Assembly (NCBI RefSeq): GCF_000015285.1
Contig: NC_008709.1
Location: 1,550,001 to 1,614,000, forward strand
DNA length: 64,000 bases
Direction of reading: 5' to 3'
Source: Psychromonas ingrahamii 37
Lineage (GTDB): Bacteria; Pseudomonadota; Gammaproteobacteria; Enterobacterales; Psychromonadaceae
Each line of letters begins with the position of its first letter. The first letter of the stretch is position 1. Below the pieces are notes generated by a model. The model worked only from the letters and a program-made list of their open reading frames with translations. It was not told the origin of the DNA and ran no database searches. The position numbers and the translations under genes are program-made. Below, one piece after another: positions 44,984-54,872 of the stretch.

Positions 44984-45940
44984 ATGAGTTTGACGTCTTT
45001 AAGAAATAAATCCAGCGATCCCAAACAAGGGGTTTATTTTATTGGTACAACACCCCCCAAGCAGGATACCGCGATAGAATTAGTATCGGGTATTGCAGAT
45101 AAATTATTAGACCGACTTGATTCGATTGATTATGATGGTTTAATTGTTTATGACATTCAAGACGAAACCTCACGTATTGATAAACCACGTCCATTCCCTT
45201 TTAAATATACCCATGATTCACGCTTATATTCAAAAATTTTACATGATAAGTCGGCGAAGCCTGTGATCACCTATAAAAGCGTTTCTCAACGTGACGGGGT
45301 TGATTTTTCGCGCTGGTTGTCCGATGCATGGCACCAATTTTCAGTGCGTGATATTGTTTTAGTCGGGAGTCCCTCGGCCAATAGCGATATTAAATTATCG
45401 TTAGCCGATGCCTATCAGACCGTAAAAGATCATAATTTAGATTTTCATTTAGGTGGCGTGGCTATTGCTGAGCGTCACAGCAATAAAGGTGATGAGCATC
45501 TGCGTATGTTGGCTAAAAATGAGCAGGGTTGTGAATTTTTCATTTCACAAGCTGTTTATAATGCCCAGGCAACCATTGATATGCTAACCCGTTATGCGCT
45601 GGAGTGTAAAAAACAGGGGAAAAAACCAAGACGTGTCGTGTTAACGTTTTCGCCCTGCGGTAGTGCTAAAACCCTTGCGTTCATTGAGTGGTTGGGTATT
45701 TCCGTGCCCGAGGCGACTAGCCTGCGAATTCTTGAATCTGATAATCCATTAAAAGAATCGTTATTAATTAGCCGAAATAATTTTGAACAGATTCTGCAGG
45801 CATGCCTCCCTTTGGATATTCCGTTAGGTTTAAATATAGAAAGCTTGACCAATCGCAAAGAAGAAATTGATGCAGCCATATTATTATTCAAATTGTTAAA
45901 AGCAACATTAGATCTTAAGTTAGCAGAATCACAACTGTAA
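44984..45940 (+). CDS. Methylenetetrahydrofolate reductase-like protein
   Basis: The 318-residue protein resembles the TIM-barrel MTHFR family: VYFIGTTPPKQDT near the N-terminus, LIVYDIQDETSR, the GGVAIAERHSNKGDEHLRML segment, and VVLTFSPCGSAKTLAFIEWLG. It is more distant than MetF and lacks the usual N-terminal family signatures, so it may have a different folate- or flavin-linked role. GGAAAAACTT precedes the ATG. A palindromic repeat follows it. Confidence 0.72.
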   Translation: MSLTSLRNKSSDPKQGVYFIGTTPPKQDTAIELVSGIADKLLDRLDSIDYDGLIVYDIQDETSRIDKPRPFPFKYTHDSRLYSKILHDKSAKPVITYKSVSQRDGVDFSRWLSDAWHQFSVRDIVLVGSPSANSDIKLSLADAYQTVKDHNLDFHLGGVAIAERHSNKGDEHLRMLAKNEQGCEFFISQAVYNAQATIDMLTRYALECKKQGKKPRRVVLTFSPCGSAKTLAFIEWLGISVPEATSLRILESDNPLKESLLISRNNFEQILQACLPLDIPLGLNIESLTNRKEEIDAAILLFKLLKATLDLKLAESQL

Positions 45941-45950
45941 GTTTGACTGG

Positions 45951-46006
45951 TATACCCAAACTACTTGAATATGCAGATGCCTGCCTCTTCAAATAATTCG
46001 GGTATA
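45951..46006. repeat. Interspersed palindromic repeat, copy 1
   Basis: TATACCCAAACTACTTGAAT at one end and TTCAAATAATTCGGGTATA at the other are imperfect inverted arms around ATGCAGATGCCTGCCTC. A clear relative is at 54778-54831. Such elements are common in Vibrio-like genomes. Confidence 0.8.
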
Positions 46007-46024
46007 GGATAATAGGATAGATAA

Positions 46025-46801
46025 ATGTCTCTAAGCAGACAGGCACAGACAGAGTTAATACGCGTTGCAGCTAAAGCAGGGCAATTATTGCATCAGCACG
46101 GGGCAGAAAGCCGTTTAGTGGAGCAAACAACACAACGTATAGGGATGGCACTCGGTGCTCGAAGTATTGAGTTGTCCGTTAGCCCCGATGCAATAGTGAT
46201 TACCAGTTTATTTGATGGTGACTGTATTACCACGACGCGTCGTTGTTACGATCGCGGTATTAATATGCAGATGGTCTGTGATGTACAGCGGATCTGTATT
46301 ATGGCTGAAAAGAAACTGCTGGATGCGAAGCAGGTAAAAGAACGGCTAAATCGTTTAAAACCAATGAAATATAATCGTTGGGCAGTGGTCTTTATGATTG
46401 GCTTGGCATGTGGCAGTTTTAGCCATTTTTTCGGTGGAGATTGGCAAGTTTATATTACTACTTTTTTTGCTTCTGCCGCCGCAATGACGATACGTCAAGA
46501 ACTTGCTCATCGCCATCACAGCCCTCTGGTCAATTTTGCGATCGCGGCTTTTGTGGCGACCTCCATTGCAAGTCTTGGCGTTGTTTATGAATTTGGTGAA
46601 AAACCTGAAATAGCACTGGCGGCTTCGGTCTTATTACTGGTTCCCGGTTTTCCTCTGATCAATGCCGTTTCCGATATGCTTAAAGGACATATCAGTATGG
46701 GGATAGCCCGTTGGGTCTTTGCAAGTTTATTAACTTTGAGTGTTTCAGTTGGAATAGTCGCTTCTATGACGTTAACGGGGGTTGTTGCATGGATAGGATA
46801 A
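46025..46801 (+). CDS. yjjP: YjjP/ThrE-type exporter subunit
   Basis: The 258-residue protein has a soluble N-terminal part with GQLLHQHGAESRLVEQTTQR and LSVSPDAIVIT and five hydrophobic segments after residue 118, ending with LVPGFPLINAVSDMLKGHI, the ThrE/DUF1212 pattern. With YjjB it forms an inner-membrane exporter; YjjPB exports succinate in E. coli and ThrE exports threonine or serine elsewhere. The partner gene follows at 46848. Confidence 0.88.
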   Translation: MSLSRQAQTELIRVAAKAGQLLHQHGAESRLVEQTTQRIGMALGARSIELSVSPDAIVITSLFDGDCITTTRRCYDRGINMQMVCDVQRICIMAEKKLLDAKQVKERLNRLKPMKYNRWAVVFMIGLACGSFSHFFGGDWQVYITTFFASAAAMTIRQELAHRHHSPLVNFAIAAFVATSIASLGVVYEFGEKPEIALAASVLLLVPGFPLINAVSDMLKGHISMGIARWVFASLLTLSVSVGIVASMTLTGVVAWIG

Positions 46802-46847
46802 TAAAAAAGCTGGCATTTTTGCAAACCCCTATTAAGGAATGCTTCAA

Positions 46848-47312
46848 ATGGATTTAATAACATTGCTTATAATAGATGCATGGTTTGCCTGGATCCCCGC
46901 GGTTGGTTTTGCAATGGTCTTTAATGTGCCTAAAAAAATGCTTATTTACTGCGCCGTTGGTGGCGCATTTGCGCACAGTTTTAGATTCTTATTAATGCAT
47001 TTTGGTATGCCTATTGAGTGGGCAACCCTTGCCACTTCAAGTAGCATGGGATTTTTAGGATTATACTGGTCGCGTAAACATTTTATTCCTCGTCCGGTGT
47101 TTACCGTTGCCTCTGTTATTCCTATGATTCCGGGGAGTTTTGCTTTTACTACTGTGATCGGTATTGTGCAATTAAATTCTGGCGGATATAGTTTGGAGTT
47201 GATCCAAATTGTGGTTGAAAATGGTTTGCGCACTTTGTTTATTTTGGCGGCGCTGAGTTTTGGTTTAGCATTACCTTCAATCATGATTTATCGCGGCCGC
47301 CCGATTGTGTGA
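46848..47312 (+). CDS. yjjB: YjjB/ThrE_2-type exporter subunit
   Basis: The 154-residue integral membrane protein has four to five hydrophobic segments with ALLMHFGM-like and SVIPMIPGSFAFTTVIG, the PMIPG motif being typical of DUF3815/ThrE_2. AAGGA lies 8 nt before the ATG at 46848; the frame also has an ATG at 46839 that overlaps the site. It completes the two-subunit exporter with yjjP. Confidence 0.86.
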   Translation: MDLITLLIIDAWFAWIPAVGFAMVFNVPKKMLIYCAVGGAFAHSFRFLLMHFGMPIEWATLATSSSMGFLGLYWSRKHFIPRPVFTVASVIPMIPGSFAFTTVIGIVQLNSGGYSLELIQIVVENGLRTLFILAALSFGLALPSIMIYRGRPIV

Positions 47313-47548
47313 TTTTACAGGATGAAGAGATCTTTTTTTCGGTTTTATGCTGATCTACTTGATTCAGGCTATCTCATTTAACGGCCTTTATGGGATTAAA
47401 AACAATGCCCTTGCCTCTTTTTAATGCTTAACCTTCAGTTGCACAGGCATGTTCTGTTATTGCCATTTAATTAAGCAATTTGCTAATACCTCTTTAGCCG
47501 TTAATCGTGTAAACTTCGCGCTCTTAATTTTTGAAATAAGGCTTTAAA

Positions 47549-47884
47549 ATGTCAGATAAATTTTTCTTTAAAGGTAAAAAAGAGAAAAAACCCAAGCACT
47601 CCAGTTATGGTTTCAATACCAAGCGCGCCGCGAAAGCCGGCACTGAAGAATCTCCCTTCCTATTATTGGTCAATACGCCCGTCAGAAAAGCTGAAATTGA
47701 ACAAATTTTGCAGGAAAATAATTTGATTGCAAAGATTGAAGTGAAGGCTGATGTTTCTGAAAATATTGCCGAACTTGAAGGGTTCTTAAATAAACCTAAA
47801 ACCATTACCGTTGTAGCTCAACCGCAGCGTAATGAGCCCTGTCCTTGTGGCAGCGGTAAAAAATATAAAAAATGTTGTGCTTAA
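47549..47884 (+). CDS. SEC-C motif protein (PBPRA1643 family)
   Basis: The 111-residue protein starts basic (KGKKEKKPKHSSYGFNTKR) and ends with RNEPCPCGSGKKYKKCC, the SEC-C zinc motif (C-x-C-x8-C-C). The middle is alpha/beta with LLLVNTPVRKAEIEQILQENN. Small proteins of this kind occur in Vibrionales and Alteromonadales; the function is not known, though the SEC-C motif binds zinc and can contact SecB or ribosomes in other proteins. Confidence 0.85.
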   Translation: MSDKFFFKGKKEKKPKHSSYGFNTKRAAKAGTEESPFLLLVNTPVRKAEIEQILQENNLIAKIEVKADVSENIAELEGFLNKPKTITVVAQPQRNEPCPCGSGKKYKKCCA

Positions 47885-47927
47885 ATAATAATAATTCAAC
47901 TGTTTAATAATATGTTAGAGGGCTAAT

Positions 47928-48224
47928 ATGACAAATGATCAACAGATTCAACTCGAGGCTGCCGCTTTTCGCCGTTTATTAAAACATTTAGACAGCCGTA
48001 AAGATGTGCAAAATATTGAACTCATGAATACAGCGGGATTTTGTCGTAACTGTTTATCCAAATGGATGATGGCAGAGGCAAAAGAATTAGGGGTTGAACT
48101 CAATTATGATAAGGCTCGGGAACATATTTACGGTATGCCCTACGGTGAGTGGAAAGAAAAACATCAGTTACCGGCAACAGCCGATCAAATGGCAGTTTTT
48201 GAGGCATTACAAGCTAAAAAGTAA
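47928..48224 (+). CDS. DUF1244 protein
   Basis: The 98-residue protein has the family's conserved features: AAAFRRLLKHLDSRKDVQNIELMN, AGFCRNCLSKWMMAEA with two Cys, and HIYGMPYGEWKEKHQ. It is a small helical protein of unknown function found in many proteobacteria. It follows the SEC-C gene by 43 nt and ends 10 nt before a terminator. Confidence 0.88.
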   Translation: MTNDQQIQLEAAAFRRLLKHLDSRKDVQNIELMNTAGFCRNCLSKWMMAEAKELGVELNYDKAREHIYGMPYGEWKEKHQLPATADQMAVFEALQAKK

Positions 48225-48234
48225 CTAGCCGTTG

Positions 48235-48256
48235 ATGAGGGGTTTTACCCCCTCAT
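48235..48256. terminator. Bidirectional terminator
   Basis: ATGAGGGG and CCCCTCAT with a TTTTAC loop stand between the convergent DUF1244 gene and the BMT5-like gene. Confidence 0.75.
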
Positions 48257-48276
48257 GCGTATTGTTGACCGTCCTG

Positions 48277-49080
48277 CTATTGGGCATCTTCAGCGAGATA
48301 TTTTAAATCTTCTAACCATAATCGTTCAAATTCCATCATCTGAGTATGCCTTTTTGATTGATTATGTTTAAGGCGATCCTCCGATCGGGTAAAAGGTCCT
48401 GCACGACAAAGAGCACAGAGGTTATCATCCTGGTAAAGGGCGCCTTGTAATGAGGCACTGATCTTATGTTGTTTTTTAGTGCTCCAGACATAAGTGGTGC
48501 CCTTGGTATCTTTCACAAACTTATCACGTTCAACATTACGCACTTTGTAACCGGGAAAATCGGCTATTTCAAAATTAATTGAGCCTAAGTAGTTAATATC
48601 TGTCTGTAGATTAAGCGAATTTTCAATATTCCACTCGCGGTAAGGTTTAACATCTTTAGAGGTGATGTAACACAGTTGCTGACCCTGGGGATCTAAAAAA
48701 TGCTTAAATGAATTGATTAAAAACAGATGTAATAAGCGCCGATTAAGGGTATTAAAATTGACATCTTTACCGCGTTCCTGATACTCAGTAAATGAACGGA
48801 AAGCCGGTAATAATGGAAACTGAAAGATAACCAGATCAAAACTGTTTTTTTGTAGACCTGTCCAGGATTGCGGGTTTTTCAGATCAAATTCAAATATCAG
48901 AGGAATATTTTTAGCGCTTAGTTGCTGCTGAAAGCTATCCCCGTATTTTTCGTTCATCGTGGCAAAAGAGTCATAGACAGTTGCTGTTAAAGCTGCGGGT
49001 TGATGGCTTAACAGGGCATTTGAAAAAGATAAATCACCATCTCCAACTGTTAAAATTCGCCACTCTTTTTTAATAATCAT
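48277..49080 (-). CDS. BMT5-like (DUF2431) methyltransferase with a C-terminal zinc finger
   Basis: The 267-residue protein starts with a Rossmann loop ILTVGDGDLSFSNALLS, like the eukaryotic 25S rRNA m3U methyltransferase Bmt5 domain, followed by DLVIFQFPLL and NRRLLHLFLINSFKHFLDPQGQ. Near the C-terminus Cys222-x2-Cys225-x13-His239-x5-His245 (LCALC, then RLKHNQSKRH) has the spacing of a U1/matrin-type zinc finger, often RNA-binding. The protein may methylate RNA, but the target is unknown. It is convergent with DUF1244. Confidence 0.78.
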   Translation of the reverse strand: MIIKKEWRILTVGDGDLSFSNALLSHQPAALTATVYDSFATMNEKYGDSFQQQLSAKNIPLIFEFDLKNPQSWTGLQKNSFDLVIFQFPLLPAFRSFTEYQERGKDVNFNTLNRRLLHLFLINSFKHFLDPQGQQLCYITSKDVKPYREWNIENSLNLQTDINYLGSINFEIADFPGYKVRNVERDKFVKDTKGTTYVWSTKKQHKISASLQGALYQDDNLCALCRAGPFTRSEDRLKHNQSKRHTQMMEFERLWLEDLKYLAEDAQ

Positions 49081-49337
49081 ATTGTTAACTCTTTGAAATA
49101 AATTTGCGGGTGTAGTCTAACATTTTCAATACTGCTATTGGTATTATACGGAACCAAGCCAGTCATGTTATTAGGTCATATTATTTGGTGGGATGCTAGT
49201 CTGTTATGTGAAAATCTATGTGTTAGTGGCAGGTCTCGTTATCGAAAAGGGACAAGTACCTGTGCATTCAAATTAAAATTAGACTAAACTTAGCGGCCAA
49301 TTGTTTGCAATTCTGAATTAACGAAATTGGTATAAAT

Positions 49338-51092
49338 ATGTATACGCTTCGCCCCTATCAACAAGACGCTGTTCACGCGACTGTTCATTACTTTCGTCAA
49401 CATTCAACCCCTGCCGTATTGACACTTTCGACCGGCGCGGGAAAAAGCCTGATTATTGCTGAGTTAGCACGCATCGCTAAAGGAAAAGTATTAGTACTGG
49501 CACACGTCAAAGAGCTTGTTGAGCAAAATCACAGTAAGTATGAAAGTTACGCTTTAAAAGCATCCATTTTTTCTGCGGGGCTTGGCCGCAAAGAAATTGA
49601 ACGTCAGGTTGTTTTCGCATCGGTACAGTCAATAGTGAATAGTTTAAAAGAATTTTCAGAAGCATTTTCTTTACTTGTTATTGATGAGTGCCACCGCGTA
49701 CCGGAAGACGAAAACAGCAGTTATCGAAGAGTAATTAGTCATCTCCAAAAAATCAACCCGAATATAAAAGTGTTGGGGCTTACCGCCACACCCTATCGCC
49801 TTGGGACGGGATGGATTTATCAATACCATACTCGCGGGCAGGTTCGCACGCAGCAAGCGCGTTTTTTTCGTGATTGTATTTTTGATTTACCGATCCGATT
49901 TTTACTGGATGAAAAATACCTGACTGAGCCAAAAATAATGGATATGGCTGTGTTGGGGTATGATTTTTCGAGCCTTAAATCGTCAGTAAACGGGCATTTT
50001 AAAACGGCTGAATTGGACAGTATTGTCAAAAAATCCCAGCGGGTCACACCTAAGATTATTGAACAGGTTATCGAGACGGCGAAAGAAAGGCTTGGTGTTA
50101 TGATTTTTGCTTCAACGGTCAATCATGCACGAGAAATTATGGGCTATTTGAGTGATGAAAATGCAGCTCTGGTGATTGGGGATACGCCACTTGATGAGCG
50201 TGACCGTATTATTAATGCTTTTAAAGAGCGCACTATTAAATATCTGGTTAATGTCTCAGTGTTAACCACTGGATTCGATGCACCGCATGTTGATTTGATT
50301 GCCATTTTACGTCCAACCGCCTCCCTTAGCCTGTATCAGCAGATTGTGGGACGGGGTTTACGCCTTTTTCCTGCTAAAAAAGATTGTTTGGTAATGGAAT
50401 TTGCGGGTAACTGTTATGATTTATATCAACCTGAATTAGGTGAACCTAAACCTGATAGTGACAGTGAAATCGTCACTATCCCTTGTCCTGCCTGTCGGTT
50501 TAATAATAACTTCTGGGGAAAAATGGATCCGGCCGGGTTTGTGATTGAGCACTATGGCAGACAATGTCAGGGTTATGCTAATAATGAAGAAGGTGAACGG
50601 ATAATATGTGGTTATCGTTTTCGGGCTAAGTTTTGTGAACTCTGTGGTGCGGATAATGATATTGCTGCGCGGAATTGCAACAATTGTGACCACGTGCTGG
50701 TGGATCCTGATAAAAAACTGTGCGAAGCACTTAAACTCAAAGATGCATTAATTATAAAATGTGCAGATTTCAGATTAGAGCCTGGAAAGAATAAATTTGG
50801 AAAACCGCAACTTAAGGTTATTTATATTAGTGAGGAGGGCGCAGAGCTTAATGAATTTTGGCAGCTTTCGACTAAAGCGCATAAAGCTGAATTTTTAAAT
50901 AAATTTATTAATCCGCATTTAATTGATCGTCATCATCCCTTTACAGAAACAGCCCCTAGTAAGATTGTTAATAATCAGCACCGACTGCGTCCTCCTGAAA
51001 TTGTTATCGCCAGAAAAAAAGGCCGTTTTTGGACTATTAGCGATAAATTATTTGATCTTGAGCAGTATCAAAAAGAGTTGATTCAAAAATAG
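49338..51092 (+). CDS. radD: DEAD/DEAH-box helicase RadD
   Basis: The 584-residue SF2 protein has LRPYQQDAV (Q-like region), motif I STGAGKSLI, motif II VIDECHRV (DEAH type), motif III GLTATPYRLG, and motifs V and VI LTTGFDAPHVD and YQQIVGRGLR. The C-terminal third holds four Cys pairs (CPAC, CELCG, CNNC) like the zinc domain of E. coli RadD/YejH. RadD helps with RecA-mediated strand exchange and double-strand-break repair. The length matches the family. Confidence 0.93.
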   Translation: MYTLRPYQQDAVHATVHYFRQHSTPAVLTLSTGAGKSLIIAELARIAKGKVLVLAHVKELVEQNHSKYESYALKASIFSAGLGRKEIERQVVFASVQSIVNSLKEFSEAFSLLVIDECHRVPEDENSSYRRVISHLQKINPNIKVLGLTATPYRLGTGWIYQYHTRGQVRTQQARFFRDCIFDLPIRFLLDEKYLTEPKIMDMAVLGYDFSSLKSSVNGHFKTAELDSIVKKSQRVTPKIIEQVIETAKERLGVMIFASTVNHAREIMGYLSDENAALVIGDTPLDERDRIINAFKERTIKYLVNVSVLTTGFDAPHVDLIAILRPTASLSLYQQIVGRGLRLFPAKKDCLVMEFAGNCYDLYQPELGEPKPDSDSEIVTIPCPACRFNNNFWGKMDPAGFVIEHYGRQCQGYANNEEGERIICGYRFRAKFCELCGADNDIAARNCNNCDHVLVDPDKKLCEALKLKDALIIKCADFRLEPGKNKFGKPQLKVIYISEEGAELNEFWQLSTKAHKAEFLNKFINPHLIDRHHPFTETAPSKIVNNQHRLRPPEIVIARKKGRFWTISDKLFDLEQYQKELIQK

Positions 51093-51150
51093 ATGGAACT
51101 AATTATAGATTTGTTTTTAAGTGTTTTTTGCGATAGATTATCGCTAAAAG

Positions 51151-51172
51151 AAGGGTAACTGCGGCTACCCTT
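51151..51172. terminator. Bidirectional terminator between radD and glgC
   Basis: AAGGGTA and TACCCTT enclose ACTGCGGC; both flanks are T-rich in the direction of reading, which fits the convergent genes. Confidence 0.75.
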
Positions 51173-51189
51173 ACTCTATTTTGATGGGC

Positions 51190-52470
51190 TTAATCAATAA
51201 TCATTTGTTTTTTAGCTAAAGCTTTCAGCATCTGACTTGTAACAAGGGTGATCCCTTTTTCGGTCACCCGAAAACCGTTCTCTATATCCTGCTCTCGGTC
51301 ATAACCAATGGTTAAACCTGCAGGAATATGACATTTACTATCGACGATAACCCGTTTTAATTTACAGCGCTCACCGACATGGCTACCATGGAGTACTACC
51401 GATTCTTCAATAAGGCTGTATGAGTGTGTATGAACACTTGAATATAATAATGATTTACGAACAGTTGAACCGGAGATGATACAACCGGCGGAAACCGTTG
51501 AATCAACCGCTAGACCACGGCGCAAATCATCATCAAAAATAAATTTGCTCGGTGGGAGCTGCTCCTGATATGTCCAAATAGGCCAAGCTTTATCATATAA
51601 ATCGAGTTGTGGTTGAGGCGTAACAAGTTCCATATTAGCTTCCCAAAATGCATCTAATGTACCCACATCACGCCAATAGGGCTGATTCTCACTATCCGGA
51701 TCTTTAAAGGCATAGGAAAAAACATTATTATCTTTAATAATTGAAGGGATAATATCATGCCCAAAATCACGACTGGAATTTTCGCTTGAATAATCGTTTA
51801 ACAGATGTTCGAACAAAAAATCAGTATTAAAAAGATAATTACCCATTGAAGCCAGGCACTGACCCGGATTATCGGGTATTTCATTAGGTTGGGCCGGCTT
51901 TTCATCAAATGCAATCACTTTATTATCCGCGTTGACTGTCATGACGCCAAAGCTGTCCGCAGCCTCTTCGGTTGTCGCTTTAAGACAACAGACAGTCATA
52001 TCGGCATTATTGGCCACATGCTCAGCTATTAGCGGACCATAATCCATACGATATACATGATCGCCGGATAAAATTAACACATATTTAGGACGCTCAGCAC
52101 AAATAATATCTATATTTTGATACACAGCATCGGCTGTACCCAGATACCAATCATTGTTATTACCCTGTGATGCGGGCAAAACTTCAACAAATTCCGATAA
52201 ATTAGCCTTGAAATTTCCCCAACCGCGGTTAATGTGGCGGATTAAAGAGTGTGATTTGTATTGAGTGGCGACTCCTATGCGGTTAATACCTGAATTGATA
52301 CAGTTTGATAATGAAAAATCAATGATCCGGAATTTACCACCAAAATAGACGGCAGGTTTAGCGCGCGAATCTGTCAGTTCGAATAATCGACTACCACGAC
52401 CGCCTGCTAAAACCAATGCATAGGTATCTTTGGTGAGGTTACTGATATACCTATCACTTCTGTGTGGCAT
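51190..52470 (-). CDS. glgC: Glucose-1-phosphate adenylyltransferase
   Basis: With the ATG at 52470 (TTGGAG 5 nt before) the protein has 426 residues; a longer frame starts at 52524. The N-terminal nucleotidyltransferase domain has [35 protein letters not shown] and [17 protein letters not shown] follows, and the C-terminal part is a left-handed beta-helix. It makes ADP-glucose for glycogen synthesis and is usually controlled by sugar phosphates. Other glg genes are not in the window. Confidence 0.95.
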   Translation of the reverse strand: MPHRSDRYISNLTKDTYALVLAGGRGSRLFELTDSRAKPAVYFGGKFRIIDFSLSNCINSGINRIGVATQYKSHSLIRHINRGWGNFKANLSEFVEVLPASQGNNNDWYLGTADAVYQNIDIICAERPKYVLILSGDHVYRMDYGPLIAEHVANNADMTVCCLKATTEEAADSFGVMTVNADNKVIAFDEKPAQPNEIPDNPGQCLASMGNYLFNTDFLFEHLLNDYSSENSSRDFGHDIIPSIIKDNNVFSYAFKDPDSENQPYWRDVGTLDAFWEANMELVTPQPQLDLYDKAWPIWTYQEQLPPSKFIFDDDLRRGLAVDSTVSAGCIISGSTVRKSLLYSSVHTHSYSLIEESVVLHGSHVGERCKLKRVIVDSKCHIPAGLTIGYDREQDIENGFRVTEKGITLVTSQMLKALAKKQMIID

Positions 52471-53700
52471 AAAATCTCCAAAAAAGTTGAGTATGTAAGA
52501 AAGAAGTTTTATTGTTTTTATCAATAAGATTGAACATTAAACAGATAAAAATAATAAATTTTAACTGTGCATGGCAATTTTTTAATATTATGACGGTCTA
52601 CATCCTTTCTGATTCCATCACGGCCTAAAACTGAAACCCCTTATGTTTCCTTACTGATTATTTAGTGAGAGCAACTCTTCACACTTTGATTGATATTTTT
52701 TTAGATATAACAGAGGAGTCGCTGCACTTAAAAGTCAATAAAAAATAATTATATTCATGTAAATGACACTGTACATAATTGCGGCAGTAACTTGTTAGGT
52801 TAGTCCATATTTTGATTAACTTTAAAAAATAGTGGCGTTATTCACTATTTTGTTAGTTATTTCTAAATAACAAGCAATTACAATTGAAAGATAAGATATC
52901 TCATCTTTGTTGAAACTTAAATATAGGGTCAATTAAATAAAATTCTTTAATCAATTTTAATGGTTAGTTTTGATCATCGATAAAAGATGACGTCGTCAAT
53001 TTAAGAAATGGCTTATTTTGAACTAAAAAGGGGAAAATCCAGTGTGTTATCGCTATAAGATTAGGCTGGAGAATATAATGTGGGGTTATACAAAAAATAA
53101 TTAAGTGAGCACATTAAAAAGCAGGCATAAATGACTCAAATGCTATTTCCACCTTTCATTAGCTCTCAATTTATTTTTGGTGTTAGCGGTCTTATTTATC
53201 TTAAAGTTGAATAACAATGTGATTTATAGAATGTCATTTACAGAATGTAATTTACAGCGGACTGAGCCTTTATTTATAATAAAGACTCAGTCAATTAACT
53301 TTTTTATATTCTATCCATGCAATAAATGAGACATGCTACTGATTAAACGAGAGACATTACTAATTTGTGCTACTAATAAATTCATTTATGATAAATAATG
53401 CTCGCATCGAGAGATGATTTATTTTTCCTAATAAGAGATGCAAAAAATCAGTTTCTCAATCGATTTTACAAAAACTGTTCGGGTAAAAAATGAGACTCTG
53501 TTTCATCGCGTATCTGTAAACAGTCTTGCCGTTTGAAATTCAATCTATTGATCTTAATAATTTTCAAACAGAAAATATCCCGTCAGGTATCTTATTTTAG
53601 GGGCAATTATCTTCTCAATACTGGTTTATCTGATTAATGCGCTGGGTATAGTTAAAGCGCGTAATACTGAAATTCTTACTTAAATATAAAAAGGGCTGTT
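52471..53700. other. Long intergenic region
   Basis: About 1.2 kb of very AT-rich DNA between the divergent glgC (-) and BMP genes (+). It contains the 14-bp triplet at 53216-53257 and a few weak hairpins. I looked for a purine riboswitch in front of the nucleoside transporter and found no recognisable aptamer. No open gene is seen. Confidence 0.5.
53216..53257. repeat. Three 14-bp tandem repeats
   Basis: AATGTGATTTATAG, AATGTCATTTACAG and AATGTAATTTACAG follow one another directly in the gap before the BMP gene. They differ at two or three positions. Confidence 0.85.
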
Positions 53701-54705
53701 ATGAAAAAAATTCTAAGCACTACTGCGGCGGCTGTGTCGTTAGCTTTATGCTCGTTTGTTGCAAATGCTGCAGATTTTAAACCTGCTGTCGCCTATGACT
53801 CTGCGGGAAAATTTGACAAATCTTTTAATCAGGCAGTTTTTCAGAATGGGGCAACTAAATTTACTGAAGATACAAAAATTGCAGTACGTGATTTTGTTCC
53901 ATCAAATGATGCGCAACGGGAACAGGGCTTAGCACGTCTTGCCCGCGGTGGTTATAATCCGATCGTTGCGGTTGGCTTTATGTATGGTTCTGCACTGGAA
54001 AAAATAGCTAAAAAATATCCTGATACTCAGTTTGTTATTATCGATTCCGTTGTTGATTTACCGAATGTTAAGTCGCTCTTATTTAAAGAGCATGAAGGTT
54101 CCTTTTTAGTGGGGGCATTAGCTGCGCTGAAATCTGAAAACCAAAAAGTAGGTTTCGTAGGCGGCATGGATGTTCCCTTAATTCGTAAGTTTGCTTGCGG
54201 GTATGAGCAGGGTGCTAAGTACATCAATAAAGAGGTTGAAGTCTTTCAAAATATGACTGGCTCTACCAATGCGGCATGGTCTGACCCTGCTCGTGGTGCT
54301 GAGCTGACCAAGAGTCAGTTTAGCCAAGGAGTTGATGTTGTTTTTGCGGCCGCAGGTGGCACAGGTGTAGGTGTTTATCAGGCAGCTAAGGATGGAGGCA
54401 AGTATGCGATTGGCGTTGATTCAAATCAAAACCACTTACACCCTGGGGTAATGCTCACATCTATGGTTAAGCTGGTGGGTTTGGCAACCTATGATATTTT
54501 CAAAAAAGCGGAATCAGGTAACTTTAGCGCGGGTATTGACGTCCGTGGTTTAAAAGAAAAGGGTGTCGATTGGGCTTTAGATGAATATAACCGTGCACTG
54601 GTAACGCCTGAGATGGAAGCTGAAATTAACAGTGTTAAAGCTAAAATAGTAACAGGTGAGATTGTAGTACATGACTATATGGCCGATAACAGCTGCCAGT
54701 ATTAA
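53701..54705 (+). CDS. BMP-family nucleoside ABC transporter substrate-binding protein
   Basis: The 334-residue protein has a signal peptide MKKILSTTAAAVSLALCSFV with cleavage after ANA (about residue 23), then the PnrA/BMP fold: VAYDSAGKFDKSFNQAVFQNG, IVAVGFMYGSALE, VGFVGGMDVPLIRKFACGY and DVVFAAAGGTGVGVYQAA. Proteins of this family bind purine or pyrimidine nucleosides in the periplasm. The genes for the ATPase and two permeases follow, after a terminator and a palindromic repeat. Confidence 0.92.
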   Translation: MKKILSTTAAAVSLALCSFVANAADFKPAVAYDSAGKFDKSFNQAVFQNGATKFTEDTKIAVRDFVPSNDAQREQGLARLARGGYNPIVAVGFMYGSALEKIAKKYPDTQFVIIDSVVDLPNVKSLLFKEHEGSFLVGALAALKSENQKVGFVGGMDVPLIRKFACGYEQGAKYINKEVEVFQNMTGSTNAAWSDPARGAELTKSQFSQGVDVVFAAAGGTGVGVYQAAKDGGKYAIGVDSNQNHLHPGVMLTSMVKLVGLATYDIFKKAESGNFSAGIDVRGLKEKGVDWALDEYNRALVTPEMEAEINSVKAKIVTGEIVVHDYMADNSCQY

Positions 54706-54733
54706 AACTCATGTGTAAAAAAGCTAAATGATC

Positions 54734-54770
54734 AAGCTTCCTTGCCCGCAATGGTAAGAGAGCTTTTTTA
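54734..54770 (+). terminator. Terminator or attenuator after the binding-protein gene
   Basis: AAGCTTCCTTGCC and GGTAAGAGAGCTT pair with wobbles and are followed by TTTTTTAATT. Partial termination would give the binding protein in excess over the membrane subunits, a usual arrangement. Confidence 0.75.
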
Positions 54771-54777
54771 ATTATTG

Positions 54778-54831
54778 ATACCCAAATTATTTAAAGATGC
54801 TGATTCCTGGATCTTCAAGTAATTTGGGTAT
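54778..54831. repeat. Interspersed palindromic repeat, copy 2
   Basis: ATACCCAAATTATTTAAAGA and TCTTCAAGTAATTTGGGTAT enclose TGCTGATTCCTGGA. It is related to 45951-46006 and sits between the binding-protein and ATPase genes. Confidence 0.85.
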
Positions 54832-54872
54832 AAATACTATTAGCGATAGTAAAGAGAAAAGAGAAAATAGTT

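Noticed and set aside
53500-53700. Purine riboswitch before the nucleoside transporter
   Set aside because: I looked for the three-way-junction core and found no matching loops.
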